Positions 1-12,580 of a stretch of DNA of 64,000 nt are shown here, piece by piece. A model generated the notes under the pieces. The model saw only the letters and a program-made list of their open reading frames with translations, did not search any database and had not been told where the DNA came from. This DNA comes from Piliocolobus tephrosceles. Taxonomy: Eukaryota; Chordata; Mammalia; Primates; Cercopithecidae. Made by a program: the position numbers and the translations under genes. The stretch is taken from NCBI RefSeq assembly GCF_002776525.5, contig NC_045437.1, positions 136,820,797 to 136,884,796 on the forward strand, written 5' to 3'. Numbering within the stretch: the first letter of the stretch is position 1; each line of letters starts with the position of its first letter.

Positions 1-784
1 TGTATAAATAATACATGTAAATTTCATATAAGGAATATGTATATAAATTAAAAACACACACACATACACATGAATATATGAAGTACGTCCAGTGCACCTG
101 GGGAGAGAAACTAGCCTGGGATAGCGAGACACACATACACATTTGTTTTTCCTGCAGCAAGAGGGCTGTGTGTGGATGTGGAAAGATTGCTCCATTTCCT
201 CCCAGCTCTAATACTCTCTGATCCTCTAGAGATGGAGTATGCCTCCACACCCCATGCTAACCTAATTAGCATTCTAGACAGGGATGTGTTTGGTGCATTT
301 AATTTAAATCACTCATTCCGGAAAATGTAATACTTTTTTTGTTGTTGTTCCACCTTTAGGGAAATCAACTGGACACTATCCTTCAGCCTCCAGAGTGTCA
401 TTATCATTAAAACTATCCTTGGCCTTCTCCAGCAGAGTGGTCTATCTCTTTGCTACATTACCCGCAGAGTTGCTATAATGATCTGCAACAGGGAATGAAC
501 CATGCCCAGACCACAAGGAAGGGAGGAGGCATGCCATGTGTGAGGAGAGGAGTGTCTGAGCCTGAAATTCTCTTTCAAATATGGTGCATTACGTCGTGTT
601 GAATATCCATCAATACAATCCTTTGTTTACTATGCTCTTTCCATGTGCTGGTGGATTTAAGGGAGGAAGACAGTCCAGTTGGAAACATGACTGGACAAAT
701 GAGGTTTGGTTAAGAGCTTGTTTATAAGAGTTGGTCAGAGAGCAAGATGCCTATAGTCAAGTCTTTGCAGTGACTCTTAAGTGT
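1..784. other. No gene or recognised repeat
   Basis: AT-rich sequence without a convincing coding frame. A short imperfect CA run lies at about 52-70. I recognise no interspersed repeat here. Confidence 0.5.
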
Positions 785-905
785 TTTGTGGACCAACTGA
801 TGTTCTTCAGGCTCATTAGGGATATTAGGATAAAGATTCTTAGACTCCAAAACCTACTGAGTCAGAATCTTGAGGGAGTGGCTCAGCATTTTAAATGTTT
901 TCTCC
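785..905 (+). repeat. MER5-like hAT MITE fragment
   Basis: The stretch resembles the interior of MER5A/B (a Charlie-type non-autonomous DNA transposon), including a diverged form of the 'cctactgagtcagaatct' block and the following GGG-rich segment. Both ends are eroded, so the limits are approximate. Family assignment is from memory. Confidence 0.45.
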
Positions 906-2214
906 TCTTCCCTCCCCTTTATGTCCATTGAAGTAGGAGAATTGTTGGTTTCCAGAGGAGGCTTCATGGAAGAAGAAGGATCTGAGCCAGGTATAGAGAG
1001 GAGCAGGAAGGACTTTCCAGGTACAGGAGAGCTGGCACAAAGCCAGAGAGTTGTGGAGCAAGAGTTGTGCAGGCAGTGTGCAATTTGGATGGAGCAAATG
1101 GTAGTATCAGTTTGTTAATATGGACAGTAAGCCTAAAAAGAGTGATTGAGACATGATAGTGGAAAACAATCAACAGTTCTCTATCACTTTGTTTGTTTGA
1201 TGAGACACATATGACTTTTTTTATTTATCAGCACAACACATTGTACTAAGCGTGTGAAGACTTCGATACCACCTCTTAACTCATCTTCTACCTGGCAAAA
1301 CTCACATTTTCAGGAAATTAAAGCAATCAGTGCCATCATCTTTTTTGTTGTGGTATTCACAAAAAAACTTAACAAGCATGCATACGAGCAAATGAACTAT
1401 TTAAAGTATTAAAACATTGACATTTATGAGGAAAACAAAGTAAAAATAAGTTTTTCACAATTAAATTTTATCTTTGACAATGAGTTTTGGGTTTTTCTGT
1501 TAGGTGTCTATTCTACTTCTACAAAAGCAAGAATATTCTCTGAAAGAACATACATAAATAAATCCTGTTATATTATGTTGTTAAATAATAAAAGAAGTGA
1601 CCAGTTCTGACATCTCATTAATATGTGCATGTCACTGCATCATTGCTTTGCATTTGCTGTAATCATAGATTTGTTGGTGCCATGAATGTTTCTCATAGTA
1701 TTCTTATTCATGTAAAATGAATAATGTAAAATGTAAAGTGATGTAAAATTTCCATGTAAAATGATGGAAATAAACTGCTCACTCTTCTTTTATTTATCTC
1801 TGATGTTTTCCTAATTAAAAAATTAGCTGACCTCCTCAGTGTGTTCAGGAGATTTGTTAGCCATTGAAAAATCTGTGGAGCCTGTGTTGAGCCTGCTATG
1901 TAGAGTTGCCAACTGGAGAAGCAGCTCAATCATGTCTTCACCTGCATTATGATCTGTGACTTTTGCTTTGAGTCTCATGTTCAAAGCTATAGTATATTTT
2001 CTCAATCACAGGCAGCTTCATGTGGGTGACGTGGCCTCTTGATCATTCAGTGAACCTGCTATTGGCAAATTAACTTTCATCTGAATTGACTTGGATTCCT
2101 ATCTTTACCTATACTTACTATTTCAAATGTGCTATTTAAATTAGGTGAAAGTTCTTCAGCTGTTATTACAAGATGAGGTAACAAACAGAAACTTAATGTA
2201 TTATGATTCCATAT
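906..2214. other. No gene; AT-rich unique sequence
   Basis: No supported coding region. The short overlapping open frames on both strands lack codon structure and conserved motifs. A minor local repetition of the word atgtaaaatg occurs at about 1711-1767, probably simple-sequence slippage. Confidence 0.5.
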
Positions 2215-2278
2215 ACTATGTGAGTAAAACTAAAAAAAGTGACTTTACTATGTGAGTAAAATTCTAAAAAGTGAAAGT
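2215..2278. repeat. 32-bp tandem duplication
   Basis: The word actatgtgagtaaaa starts at 2215 and again at 2247, giving two adjacent copies with period 32 that differ by a few substitutions. It is too short and too diverged to be a functional array. Replication slippage is the likely origin. Confidence 0.75.
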
Positions 2279-4415
2279 CACTGAAAATCAAATTTATAAC
2301 ATTTTAGTAATTCATAATTGTTGCAAAATGAAGAGTACAGGTAGGAGGCCATGAGTCATATAAAATTCTCACTTTGCTGGCTAAAATAATTCACCCATTT
2401 TTCTCTTAACTTGGGAAAGTCTACGATGAGTCAATGAAAGTGACTTTATTATAAAGTGTACCTTTTAATTTGGTTTAATATGGAAAATTAATGTATCGTT
2501 TGCAGTCTTTATTAGTGTAAATGTTTTTAATGTGATGATGTGCCAGCCCTGACAGCTGATGGACACTACCCACAGAACTGTGGAGGCTGGCAGTGGAGGA
2601 GTCCCTTACAAGGTTGTGACATGATAAAACTGACATATAAACTGTAGGCTATGCACGATGAGATGAGGGTTGTGGGGACTGGAGCAGGGAGAACAATGAG
2701 AAGATTATTTCAGTAACTCCGGGACAAATGATGTGAGCCTTATTGGCTGTTGGCAGTGAGATTTGGAAGAGAAGACAGCTGGGTGAGAGAAAGTGGCAAG
2801 AAGTCTTTGGAGGAGGCCAATGGGAAGACACATATGGCCTCTATAAGACAGGAATATTTTCCTGTGGTGTTCTGTCTCCTGAGGAATGTAAAAAGAACAA
2901 ATTGGGAGAGTAATATGCTCTGTGTGGCAGCAAACATTCAGGTTACTCTGGGGAGAGACATGAAAAACCTCTGTTTGCAAGGACTACAAGTCATTTCCAT
3001 CTCCCTGGGCTGAGTGAAAGCCCCAGCTGTGTGATTTCTTAGCCAATTATGGGAACTTGTACAGCAATTGCCATGTATTTAATGCAAGGCCACAAATCTG
3101 GGGCAAATTTTAGCTTTGAAGGTGTTCTTATTTCATCTGTAATTTCCTTTATACGATTCTCACTTACAGGGACATAACAGTGTTGTCAAGGCAGACTATA
3201 AGGCATCTTCTCTCATGCTTCTACTCCTAGCCTGCTTCCTGAGAGGTAAATGCTGTGCAGCTTCCTGTGTTCCCATCAGGGTGCTGCAGTCAGGGGCTTG
3301 AGCTGGGGCTGGGTAAGGAAGGTAGCTGCCCCAGAAAGGCCTCCTTAGTTGGCAACGTGTTCCACCAGGGAAGGATCCTGGCCTGAGATTTGGAGTCCCT
3401 TTATGTAAAGAGAAGTTGACTGTGCAGAACGGAGCACACCATACAAAGCCACTGAAATTTGCTAAAAGTAGGCTCCTAATGCCTTTACCATATTTCTGGT
3501 TTGATTTTGCCTGATGTCTTCTTGGACCTCTTATCTTGAACTGCGAAAACAGTGGTTCGTAATTCTCCTGCCATGCTATGTTCACAAACTTTGTTTTAAC
3601 TACGATTTACCCAGCCTGTCTGACCTCCTGACTTTCTGTGGGCCTGATTTCTGATGACCTAGCCCAGTCAGCATGAAATAGTTTATCCCTGTATAAACAG
3701 GGGGGAAGGAGACTCTTCTTCATTCTCTTTTCTTATTCTTCCTTTTCAAAATAATAACAGTGGTAAAAAGCATAGAAATAACTTTCTCAAATTATATTCA
3801 AGGGGGAATAATTAGAAAGGAAGGATCTGTCTTCATATCTAGGTAACAGTGGGGACAAGGGTGTTTGCAGGGGTCTGTCCACAGCCCCTGACCCAATGAT
3901 GGATGAATAACGTACACTGATACAGGTACTATGCTTGTCAGTCCAGCTGAGGGTCTGGGCCACTTACAGACTCCAAGGAGAGTGCTGTGAAGAGTTACAG
4001 CCATGGCCCTGACTCACTGGCCCTGCTGGCTTTTATTCAGTACACATTAAATGACAAAGGCTTTGAGTTAGCAGCATTAGAGGGTAACCAACCTGGTCGC
4101 CTTCCCCAGAGGGAGCCATGCTGCCCGCGAATGATCAAAGGTTAGTTTTAGGACCACATGAGTAAACAAGTTATTTAGATAAACTTCTCTACATTCCTGT
4201 GTGTCTCCTCTAAGTTATTCACTCAAGGTAAGGATTAGGCTGCTTTCAGCCATAATCCTATCCTGAGACTTTTGCAAAAACCTTCCAGCCTTCCAAGAAG
4301 ATTTGTGTAAATATCCTATAACTTCATCTTAAAACTTTTCCCACCAGCCTGACTGAACTCCCACAGGTGTTACTGTCCAGAACAGCTGTCCTGGGTGAGT
4401 ATCTCTAAAGGAAAC
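2279..4415. other. No gene or confidently assigned repeat
   Basis: No coding region is supported. The 129-codon minus-strand open frame at 3196-3585 has no recognisable motif or partner exon. 3196-3700 may be an eroded repeat, but I cannot assign a family. Confidence 0.45.
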
Positions 4416-4893
4416 TGTGGTAGGCTGAAAAATGGCCTCCCAAAGATATGTCTACATTTAATTCCTGGAACTAGTAAATTTACCTTACTCAAAGAAAAAA
4501 AAAAAAAATCTTTGTAGATGTGATTAAGTTAAGGATCTTGAGGTGAGATCATTCTGAGATTTTTGGGTGGCCCTAAATCCAATCATAAGTGTCCTTATAA
4601 GACAGAGGCAGAGGAAGATTTCAACACACAGAAGATGAGGAGGCAGTGTGGCCACAGAGGCAGAGTGAGGAGTGATGCAATCACAAGCCAAGGAATGGTG
4701 GCAATCGCCAGAAGCTGGAAGAGACCAGGAACAGACACTGCCCTAGAGCCTCCGGAGTAGTGTGCTCTTGCCAACATGGATTACAGCTCAGTAAAACTGA
4801 CTTTGAACTTCTGGCCTCTAGAGCTGTGAGAGAATGCATTTTTTAAGCTACCAATTCTGGTAATTTTTATAGCAGCCACAGAAAACTAATGCA
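4416..4893 (+). mobile_element. MaLR-type (MLT1-like) solo LTR
   Basis: The element opens with TGTGGTAGGCTGAAAAATGG and closes with an 'aaaactaatgca' end. Between them are blocks typical of this LTR group: 'gtgattaagttaaggatctt', 'gtccttataaga', 'gagccaaggaatg' and 'tggcctctagagctgtgag'. The TG...CA boundaries and about 478-bp length suit a solo LTR. An A-run interrupts it at about 4494-4508. No internal retroviral sequence follows. Assignment to MLT1 rather than a sister group is from memory. Confidence 0.65.
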
Positions 4894-5639
4894 GTAATGA
4901 GCTGCTGTATCTGCACTTGGCTTTAGTTCAGAGTCCTACTCTCTAACTATGGGAAGTGGCATATATACAATTTGGGGAAGGAAGAAGTTACAGAAAGCAT
5001 CCTCCTCATCCCCTGGTCTTCATAGAATCTGAAAGTTAGACGTGGAAACAACAACTTTAAATCATCCAGTGTCTACCACCCTTTTTTTATCCTTCCCTCC
5101 AGTGACCGATTACCTACTCTGAACCAAGAGCTCTGACAGGCATTGACTTGTGGATTTTCCCTTTTCCAAAATGTCTTCTTCCAGTTAAGTCCAACCTTTC
5201 CCACCTGATCATTACCTTGAATTTATACCATGTGGATGAGCCTCTTTGATAAGAAAATGTGAAAAAAAATAGGCTGATAAGGATAGCTGAGTTGGTAAGA
5301 AGACTGCTATACCTTTCCTTTATTTTTCCCATCAACCATAAGTGGCCAACTTTCCATGGCTCTGGAATTGGGTCAAATCAATAAAAAAGCATTGACTGAA
5401 CCAATCAATCAAGCCTTGAACTGGAAACCACATCTTAGCAATGAAAGAGCAGAAAGACACACAACTTTGGGTAATGGGAAAATTCCAGATCAAAGCAGAG
5501 TCATTCTGGGGCAATGGCTAGCGCTTGATTTTCTCTGGGTCTCAATTTTTCAGTCTGCACAGTGAAGGATCTGGATTAGAGTATTTTACTTCTACAGCAC
5601 TAGAGAATTAACAATGTTAGGTCTGAAATGCATGTGCTA
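4894..5639. other. No gene or clear repeat
   Basis: No coding evidence. About 5010-5090 faintly resembles MIR3/L3-type sequence, too weak to call. The rest looks single-copy. Confidence 0.4.
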
Positions 5640-5770
5640 GATCACCTTGTATGTTCCAGCCACTTTACAGATCTTGAGAGTGAGGTCTAGATTGTAGGAA
5701 CGACTTGTCCAAAGCCACAAAGCAAGGCATTGCTGGAGCTTGATTAGAATCCAAAACCTGGGGCTGCTGA
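5640..5770 (+). repeat. MIR SINE fragment
   Basis: It preserves the MIR core order: 'cactttacagat', then 'cttgtccaaagccacaaagcaag', then 'gctggagcttgattagaatcc'. This tRNA-derived mammal-wide SINE is heavily diverged, as expected. Confidence 0.65.
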
Positions 5771-5949
5771 TGCAGGCTTTCTTGATTATACTAATGGGTT
5801 TTTAATGGAAGAGACTGATTCACGGATGGATGTCAAGATTTCTGTAAACTCCCTGAATTTGTATGCCAACATGTTTTGAATGTCTGTACATTTTTATAAG
5901 CAAAAGAACATCTTTGACATGGTCTCCAAAATGGCTGAGAACTTTTCAA

Positions 5950-6185
5950 AACGCTATCCATTAATTAATCCAACAAAGATTTATTGTGCCTTGGCTGCCT
6001 GTTACCAAACATTTTGGATGGAGCAGTGGACAGAGTGGGCAGAGAGATCTCTGCTCTAAAGGAACTTATATTTTACAGGAGGGAGTGAGGGACAATTAAT
6101 GAGGGTAAAACTTTTTGTATGTCAAGTGGTGATGGGGTATGGAGAAAAATAATGCAGGGACAGGGACAGGAAGGGCAGGGGGTCA
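5950..6185 (+). repeat. Ancient interspersed repeat, family unassigned (copy A)
   Basis: A degenerate copy of the block 'acaaagatttattgtgcc ... tggacagagtgggcagagagatctctgctct ... aaggaacttatatttta ... gggtatggagaaaaataatgcaggg'. The same order of blocks is found at 28500-29930, 40085-40690 and 50265-50720. I recognise it as a widely dispersed mammalian repeat but cannot name it. Confidence 0.5.
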
Positions 6186-6985
6186 CTTCTGCTTTACTTA
6201 AATTGAAATTCAATTTTCTTGAAAGTGCCAGTATTTCTTGTCCTATTGTTCAGGAGCATACCACAGTGAAGGAACACAGCAGATTGTGCTATGGCCATTT
6301 TATAAAGGGCAGCTAGAGGCAGAGGCAAGGTCCCTGGATAGCCCCTGATCCTGCCCCCTTTGTCATTTCAGGGGTGTCTGTGACAGGAAAGTGAGCAACT
6401 TGTTTTCCTGAGCCACCTGAACCTGAATGCTGGGCCACCATCACTCATAGAGTGCCACATGCTGTCCACTGCCAGAGATAGTAGTGGTTTCTGTGCCAGT
6501 ATTATTTATGACTTATTGCATCACTGCATGCTAGGGAGGGGGTGAAGACTAGGCAGGCAGTGAGGCAGCAGCAGCAGTTCGCCCAGGTTATGTGTTTGGG
6601 GATGAATAAAGGATAACTGTTTGGTGGTCTGTGTTACTGATTTTTCAAAGCCTTTTGAGTTTGATTTGATCTTCACATCGTTAATCCCACTTTAAAGGTT
6701 TATCATACAACACACGGAGGGAATTGTGTTACAAGTTAGAAGTAGGGTGGAAAATTATAATCCAGATGATCTTGCCTCTTTGCAAGGACCCTTACTGCTA
6801 CATCCACATCCTTGAGATCATTCCTTCTCTTTTCTTTACCTTCTATTCCACATTCGATCTAGCAGTCAATCCTCCTTGGAAATACATTTAGAATCTGACG
6901 TCTTCTCACCATCTCACCATGACTTCCCTAGACCAGTCCACAAATCTATCTCACATGCACATTGCAATAAACTGCCAACCAACCA
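6186..6985. other. No gene or recognised repeat
   Basis: Single-copy-looking sequence without coding support. Confidence 0.4.
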
Positions 6986-7665
6986 GCCTTCCTGCTTTTA
7001 CTGTCTCCCCTGTCCCCACTCCCAATCCATTCAGCAGCCCAGCAGCCAAGAGTGATTCTTTTAAATATAAGTCAAGTCAAGTTACCCTCTGCATAAAATC
7101 CCTGAATAGCTTTCCATCTCTCATAATAAAACACCAGAGATTTCCCTGAGGTCCACAGGGCCCCACCTTATCTGAACTCTTCCTACCATTTTCACCTAAT
7201 TTCCCACTCTTAATCCCTTTTGCTTCCTGTGCTTCAGCCACATTGGCCTCTTTGCAGTTCTTTGAATTTGACAAATACATTGCCATTTCTGAGCCTTTGC
7301 ACTTGCTCTTCCCTCTGTCTAGAAGTTCCTCCCCCAGGTATTTCTGTGACAGTCTCCTGTACTTCATTTGAATCTCTGCTCACGGGTCTGCTGTCATTCA
7401 GTATAATGCCTGAATGAATCATTCAGTATAAACTGGCAGCTCTGATTATACCCTAATCCCTCAGGCTTTTATTTTTCTTCATGGCATTTATCAGTACAAG
7501 ATACTATATAGTAGTTGGTTATCTGGTTTTAATCTCTTCTACTAGAATGTAACCTCCATGAGGACAATGACTTTGCCTTATTCATTCTGCAAGCGCTGGT
7601 GCCCTGCAGAGTGTCAGGCATATAGTAGGCACATGAATTTGTTGAACAAAATATGCAAGAATGAA
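6986..7665 (+). repeat. L2 LINE, 3' portion
   Basis: Diverged L2 3' end in forward orientation. Recognisable blocks include 'cttcagccacattggcctc', 'tttgcacttgctcttccctctg', 'atttttcttcatggcatttatca', 'tagaatgtaacctccatgaggacaatgac' and the terminal 'tatagtaggcacatgaatttgttgaac'. No coding capacity remains. Confidence 0.75.
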
Positions 7666-7727
7666 AGCATCCCTCTAACTAAAACCACTTATTGAGGATG
7701 TTCAATGAAGATGATAATGATAATATC

Positions 7728-7890
7728 AGAGGCTGCATTGGTCAGCTTGGGCTGCCATAGCAGAATATCATAGACTAGGTGGCTTAAACAACAGAAATAA
7801 ATTTTCTTACAGTTCTTAGAGACTGGAAATCCAAGATCCAGGTGCCAGCAAGGTTGGTTTCTATGTGAGGCTTCTTTCCTTGGCTTGAGC
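7728..7890 (-). mobile_element. MLT1 (MaLR) LTR fragment, reverse
   Basis: Reads as the reverse complement of an MLT1 3' end: 'gggctgccatagcagaatatcatagac', 'tggcttaaacaacagaaata', 'acagttcttagagactggaaatccaagatcc'. The 5' half of the LTR is missing. Confidence 0.75.
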
Positions 7891-8167
7891 TCAAATCTAG
7901 TTCTAAAGCCTGGTCTTTTATCCATTTATATTTTATAGTCTTCCATTTTATTTGAGAGACTTAATGGGAATAGGTTACTTGATATAATTTTTAAGCTTTT
8001 TTATTACATTCTTCCATTTTTCTTTCCCCAAGTTGATCATTTTGTGTTCTCCTGAAAAGTAATAGGGATTCGATTGTTTTCATTCAGTGTCTATTCACGG
8101 AGCAATTGTTGCTTCAGGAAAGTATATGGGATGCTTATGAGATATAGAGAAAAATCTGTATCCTGAC

Positions 8168-8425
8168 TATGTTAGTCAGGATAACTAGGCTATGATGAAG
8201 TAGCAATAAATAAATACCATTGCTTTAACATATGATTTATCACACATGCTACCTGTTCAGCACAACTCAGTTGCAAACTCTTCTCCACACAGTTGCTTAG
8301 GGCCCCAGACCAGCGGAAACTCTGCCGTTGTGTACTTGTGCCATCTGGAACACATGTTGTCTGTGGCCACTGCAGAAGAACACAGAAGGGACAACTCAAT
8401 TTATTTACCTGCTAAATAAATGTAT
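8168..8425. repeat. Ancient repeat relic, family unassigned
   Basis: Begins with 'gttagtcaggataactaggcta' and contains 'gcttaggg' and 'ccatctggaacacatg' blocks typical of an old LTR-like dispersed repeat. Boundaries and family are uncertain. Part of the 36930-37226 segment looks related. Confidence 0.4.
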
Positions 8426-8519
8426 CTACCATTAAGTTATAAAGCTTTTCTATTGTCTCAGAATGTTCCCTGGTGTGCTCTGCCATTCAATTCCCCCCTT
8501 CTGCCCCTTTCTCCCTCCA

Positions 8520-8695
8520 AAAGAGACAACCACTTTCTAATTTCTATCACCATCTTCTTGGTTTGCCTATTCTAGAATATCCTATGAATGGAACCTCACA
8601 GAATACACTCTTGTGACTGGCTTTTGTTTTGCTCACATAATGGTTGTCAGATCCATCCTTGTACGTGTATCAGTAGTTTGTTTCTTTTAATTGCT
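8520..8695 (-). mobile_element. Old L1M LINE, reverse, fragment 1 (outermost layer)
   Basis: Antisense L1 ORF2/3' sequence. The words 'tctagaatatcctatgaatgg', 'gactggcttttgttttgctcacataatg' and 'agatccatccttgtacgtgtat' correspond to the L1M ORF2 end read backwards. It continues at 9271 after an insertion, sharing the word 'ttgct' / 'gctgagtag' across the break. It is the outermost layer of the nested stack. Confidence 0.7.
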
Positions 8696-8859
8696 TACGT
8701 ACTTATGTATAGTATTAATTAATCTCAGTCAGATTGACCATGTACCTATATCTAGAATTGCCTGGAGTGTATTAATACTTGAGCAAAGCTAGAGAATGTA
8801 ATAATTGGGGTTAAATGATATTTTACAACTATGTGCATGTAAGTGATTTTGGGGCAGGA

Positions 8860-8867
8860 TATATAAG
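8860..8867 (+). promoter_or_regulatory. Putative LTR TATA box
   Basis: The word tatataag inside the LTR-like insertion, about 155 bases from its left end and upstream of an AATAAA. Its role is inferred from position only. Confidence 0.35.
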
Positions 8868-9122
8868 CCTATCAGCCTTGTTTACTAATAACAATTAGAT
8901 TTGTGGATTCACCTGGTTTGGGTGAAACCAGGGGAATGTTGACATTAGAGATTGGACATGTAGTTGTAATGTGCCTACCTAAGCATCCTACTCGCTGTAA
9001 GAGACTCCTGCCTCAAGCAGACCTTTGGCTTCCTGGTTCCAAGGATCTTTGTGTGCATACAAGTGGTGGTTTGAGAGCTGAACACAATGCATGTCCAGGG
9101 AAACCCAACACCATTTTGGAAT

Positions 9123-9128
9123 AATAAA
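9123..9128 (+). promoter_or_regulatory. Putative LTR polyadenylation signal
   Basis: AATAAA followed by a T-rich stretch, about 140 bases before the right end of the LTR-like insertion. It is consistent with an R/U5 boundary. No transcript evidence is available here. Confidence 0.35.
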
Positions 9129-9270
9129 GAAGTCTTTATTTAGGACCTCCTGTTATTACTGTGTTGAATCCTTTGCCCATATCAAAGTTGTTTCCTGAGT
9201 ATAAACTGTTTAAGTTTTGTGCATCCTATTAGCAATCAAAACGCTTAAAGTAATTAACATGTTATTAACA

Positions 9271-9444
9271 TAGCTGAGTAGCATTCCATTGCATAAATAT
9301 GTTATAATTTGTTTATCCATTTGCCTTTTGATCAACATTCTAATTTTTGGCTATTACAGATAATAGTGCTATGAAAATCCTTATACAAATCATTTGAATG
9401 GACCTATGTTTTTATTATCTTCGGAAAATACCTATGAGTTTATA
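9271..9444 (-). mobile_element. Old L1M LINE, reverse, fragment 2
   Basis: Continues fragment 1: 'gctgagtagcattccattgcat', 'tttatccatttgccttttgatca' and 'gctattacagataatagtgctatgaa' are the antisense of the L1 ORF2 C-terminal and 3' region. Interrupted at about 9445 by another repeat. Confidence 0.8.
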
Positions 9445-10000
9445 TTAGCTATTTATTGTTGCAGAACAAACTACCACAAATGTAGTGGCTTACAACAACA
9501 CACATTTATTATCATACAGTTTCTGTGGATTAGATATCTGAGTACCACTTAACTGGATCCTGTGCTTCAGAATCTGTAACAAAGCTGCAATTAAGATGTC
9601 ATCTGGGCTGGGGTCTTATCTGAAAGATTGATTGGGGAAGGATCTCCTCTAAGCTCACATAGTTGTTGGTAGAATTCAATTCCTTTCAGTCAATTGAACT
9701 GAAGGCCTCAGTTCCTAGTTGGCAGTTGGCTGGATGCTATTCTCAGTTTCTTGCTTTATGGGCCTCTCCAAGATGTTAGGTTGATTTATCAAAGCATTCA
9801 AGCTGAGAAGGCAATAGAGGGAGACTGTTAGCAAGATAGAAGTGACCATCTTTTGTAATCTAATTATAGAAGAAATGTCCCCTCAATATTGCTGTATTCT
9901 ATTGTTAGAAGCATGTTACTTAAGGGGAGGGGATTATGCAAGGCTGTGAATAGCAGAAAATCAGAATTATTGAGGGCGATCTTATAAAAACTGCCTATAT
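9445..10000. mobile_element. Ancient LTR-like repeat inserted in L1M, family unassigned
   Basis: Starts with 'ttagctatttattgttgcag' and runs through 'gtggcttacaacaacacacat', 'ggggaaggatctcctctaagctc' and 'aaggggaggggattatgcaagg' to 'ctgcctatat'. I recognise this block order as a common old LTR-like dispersed repeat, but cannot give a subfamily. The L1M reading resumes at about 10001, so it is an insertion. Confidence 0.5.
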
Positions 10001-10365
10001 AGAATTGAATTTCTGGGCCACAGAGTAGCTGTATGGTAGGTGTACTATATACAAAACTTCTAAGCTATTTTCTAAAATAGTTGTACCATTTAACAGTTCC
10101 ACCAGCAATATATGAGAGTTCCAGTTGCATCACTCTTTTCAACAGTTGGTATTACCAGAATTTTCTTTTTGAATATATCTAGTAAGTATGACATGGTATT
10201 CCATCAGGGATGTGATTCACGTTTCTCTGATAGCAAATGATGTTGAGCATCTTTTAATTTTCTTATTGGCTATTTGTGTATCTTCTTTTGTGAAATGTGT
10301 TGAAGTTATTTGCTGGTTTTGGAGCTAGCTTTTCCCTGTGCTAGTGATTTTAAAGAGCTCTTTCT
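10001..10365 (-). mobile_element. Old L1M LINE, reverse, fragment 3
   Basis: Antisense L1M: 'gaatttctgggccacagagtag', 'aacagttccaccagcaatatatgagagttcc' and 'gatgttgagcatcttttaattt'. The copy is interrupted at about 10366 by a plus-strand L1 and resumes after 23917. Confidence 0.8.
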
Positions 10366-12580
10366 AGGGGACTTTTGATTCCAAAATGGCAGTGTAGAAG
10401 CAAGCTGGCTTCACTCCCTACTCCCAACCCTACTAGAAAATTAAAAAATAAATATACAGTGCTGGGATTATTACCAGCAATATCCTAGGATTTGAATATG
10501 TGGGTGAGACAGTTTTTAGGGCCACAGAAAAGTGAAAAAAAAAAACTCCAAGCAGATAATAAGAGAATTGGACTCCATATCTACAATGCTCCTCCCCTCA
10601 ATCTGCTTGGCATCTAGTACCTGAAAAACTTCCCTTTGACTCATAGTTTCTACACTTGAAAAAGTGAGATTGAGATGGATAACTAACTTCCTCACCATCT
10701 TGGGTTCCCCTGGCTGGAGACATGTTCCTGTCTTTACCCACAGGGAGCAATGGCAGTGCATGAAGCAAGAAATATCCCCGAAGACAGCCAGAGAAGAAGG
10801 GATGAGGTAGAACAACATTCCTAATGCTGGAAACTCTGCTCTGTAACTCAACCAAAACCAAATCAGAGTGGCTGTTCACCAGCACCATGACATAGCATGT
10901 TCATTCCACAGGCCCCCCAGGCACAAACACCTAGGCTTCCCACACTACAGGGATATCCCCTTTGGGACCTCCCCCATTCTGGATGGGCAGCATTCTAATT
11001 GTTCACTAGAACCGAGACAATTCTAGGCTAAAGGCACCATATGGCGTGAAAAAGGACACAGTGACCTTGTGGGAAAAAAAGAAAGACAATAGCTACATTA
11101 CAAAGCATCTGTAAGCAAACATATCCAATAAAAAACAAAACAATCCATAAAAAGAAGGCTGGAATAAACAGTTAATCCTTCAAGGCAAAGACATAGACAT
11201 ATGTCTACAAGAAACCGGGGCAAACAGGGAACCATGATCTCCTCAAATGGACAAAACAAGAAACCAATGAGATGGTAATCTTCCAATGAGATAGTAGTAT
11301 GTGAACTCTTTGACCAATAACTCAAAATAGCAGTTTTAAGGAAACTCAGTGATCTCTAAGATAATACAGAAAGAAATTCAGAAATTCATCAGAGAAATTT
11401 AATAAAGAGATTACAATAGTAAAAAAATACCAAACAGAAATCATAGAACTGAGAAATACATTTGCTGAACTAAAATATTTATTAGAGGCTTATAAAATCA
11501 AAATAGATCAGAGGAAAGAATCAGTGAGCTCAAAGACAAGCTACTTGAAAATACACAGTAAGAAGAGAACAAAAAAAAAAAAAGGAATAAAGATTGCCAA
11601 TAAAATATAGAAATTATTTCAAAAGATTATGTCTGAGAATTATTGGTGTTCAAGAGGGAGCTAAGCAAGAGCAAGGAGTACAAAACTTAATCAAAGAATT
11701 AACAGAAAACTTTCCAAAACTTGAGAAAGAGATAAATATTTAGGTACAGGAAAGTCAGAGAACAGCAAACAGATTTGATCCAAGTACAACTATCCCAAGG
11801 CAAATACTAATCAAATTCTCAAATGTGAAGAACAAAGAGAGGATCTCTAAAAGCAGCAAGAGAAAAGCAAATACACATAAAGGAGCTCCACTTCGAATGA
11901 CAACAGATTTCTCAGTGGAAACCACACAGGCCAGAAGGGAGTGGGATGACATCTTTAAAGTGCTGAAAGAAAAATACTGACGTCTAAGGATATTGTATCC
12001 AGCAAAGCTATCCTTCAAATATAAAGGAGAAATAAAGTTGTTCCTAGAAAAACAAAAGATGAAAGAGTTTAAGACCATCAGACCCATTTTACAAGGAATA
12101 CCAAAGGGGGTTAGTAAATCAGAAAGAAAAAAAACATGAACATACAAAAAGAACATTTGAAGGAATAAAACCCACTGGTGAAATTAAGTACATGGACAAA
12201 CCCAGAATACTCTAATACTATAATTGTGGTGTGCAATGCAATCATAATTCTTGTATGAAACCCAAAAGACAAATTTATCAAAACCAATAGTTGTACTAGC
12301 AGCCCAATAAGAGATAGTAATATAAAATATATAAATTGAGACAAGGTGAAGTCAAAATATAGGAGAGGGGGATAGAGTTAAATGTAGAGTTTTTAAAATT
12401 TTTCCTTTGTTTCTGTTATTTTCTTAATAATCTAAGTTGTTACTTTAAAAAGTAACTTGTCATAAGATGTTTTTTGTAAACCTTATGATAACCACAATGT
12501 AAAAATCTGTAACAGATTTACTAAAAATAAAAAGTGATGAATTAAAACATACTACCAGAGAAAAATGCTTAACCACAAAG

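Larger units (their letters stand above)
8696..9270 (+). mobile_element. Unassigned LTR-like insertion splitting L1M
   Basis: This segment cleanly interrupts the antisense L1M, which resumes at 9271. The likely element starts with TG at 8706 and ends with CA at 9270. It holds a TATA-like tatataag at 8860-8867 and an AATAAA at 9123-9128, the order expected of a solo retroviral LTR. I do not recognise the family and see no clear target-site duplication. A non-LTR origin is possible. Confidence 0.45.

Noticed and set aside
3196..3585. 129-codon minus-strand frame
   Set aside because: No recognised domain, weak context, no supporting splice partner. Length is within chance for this composition.
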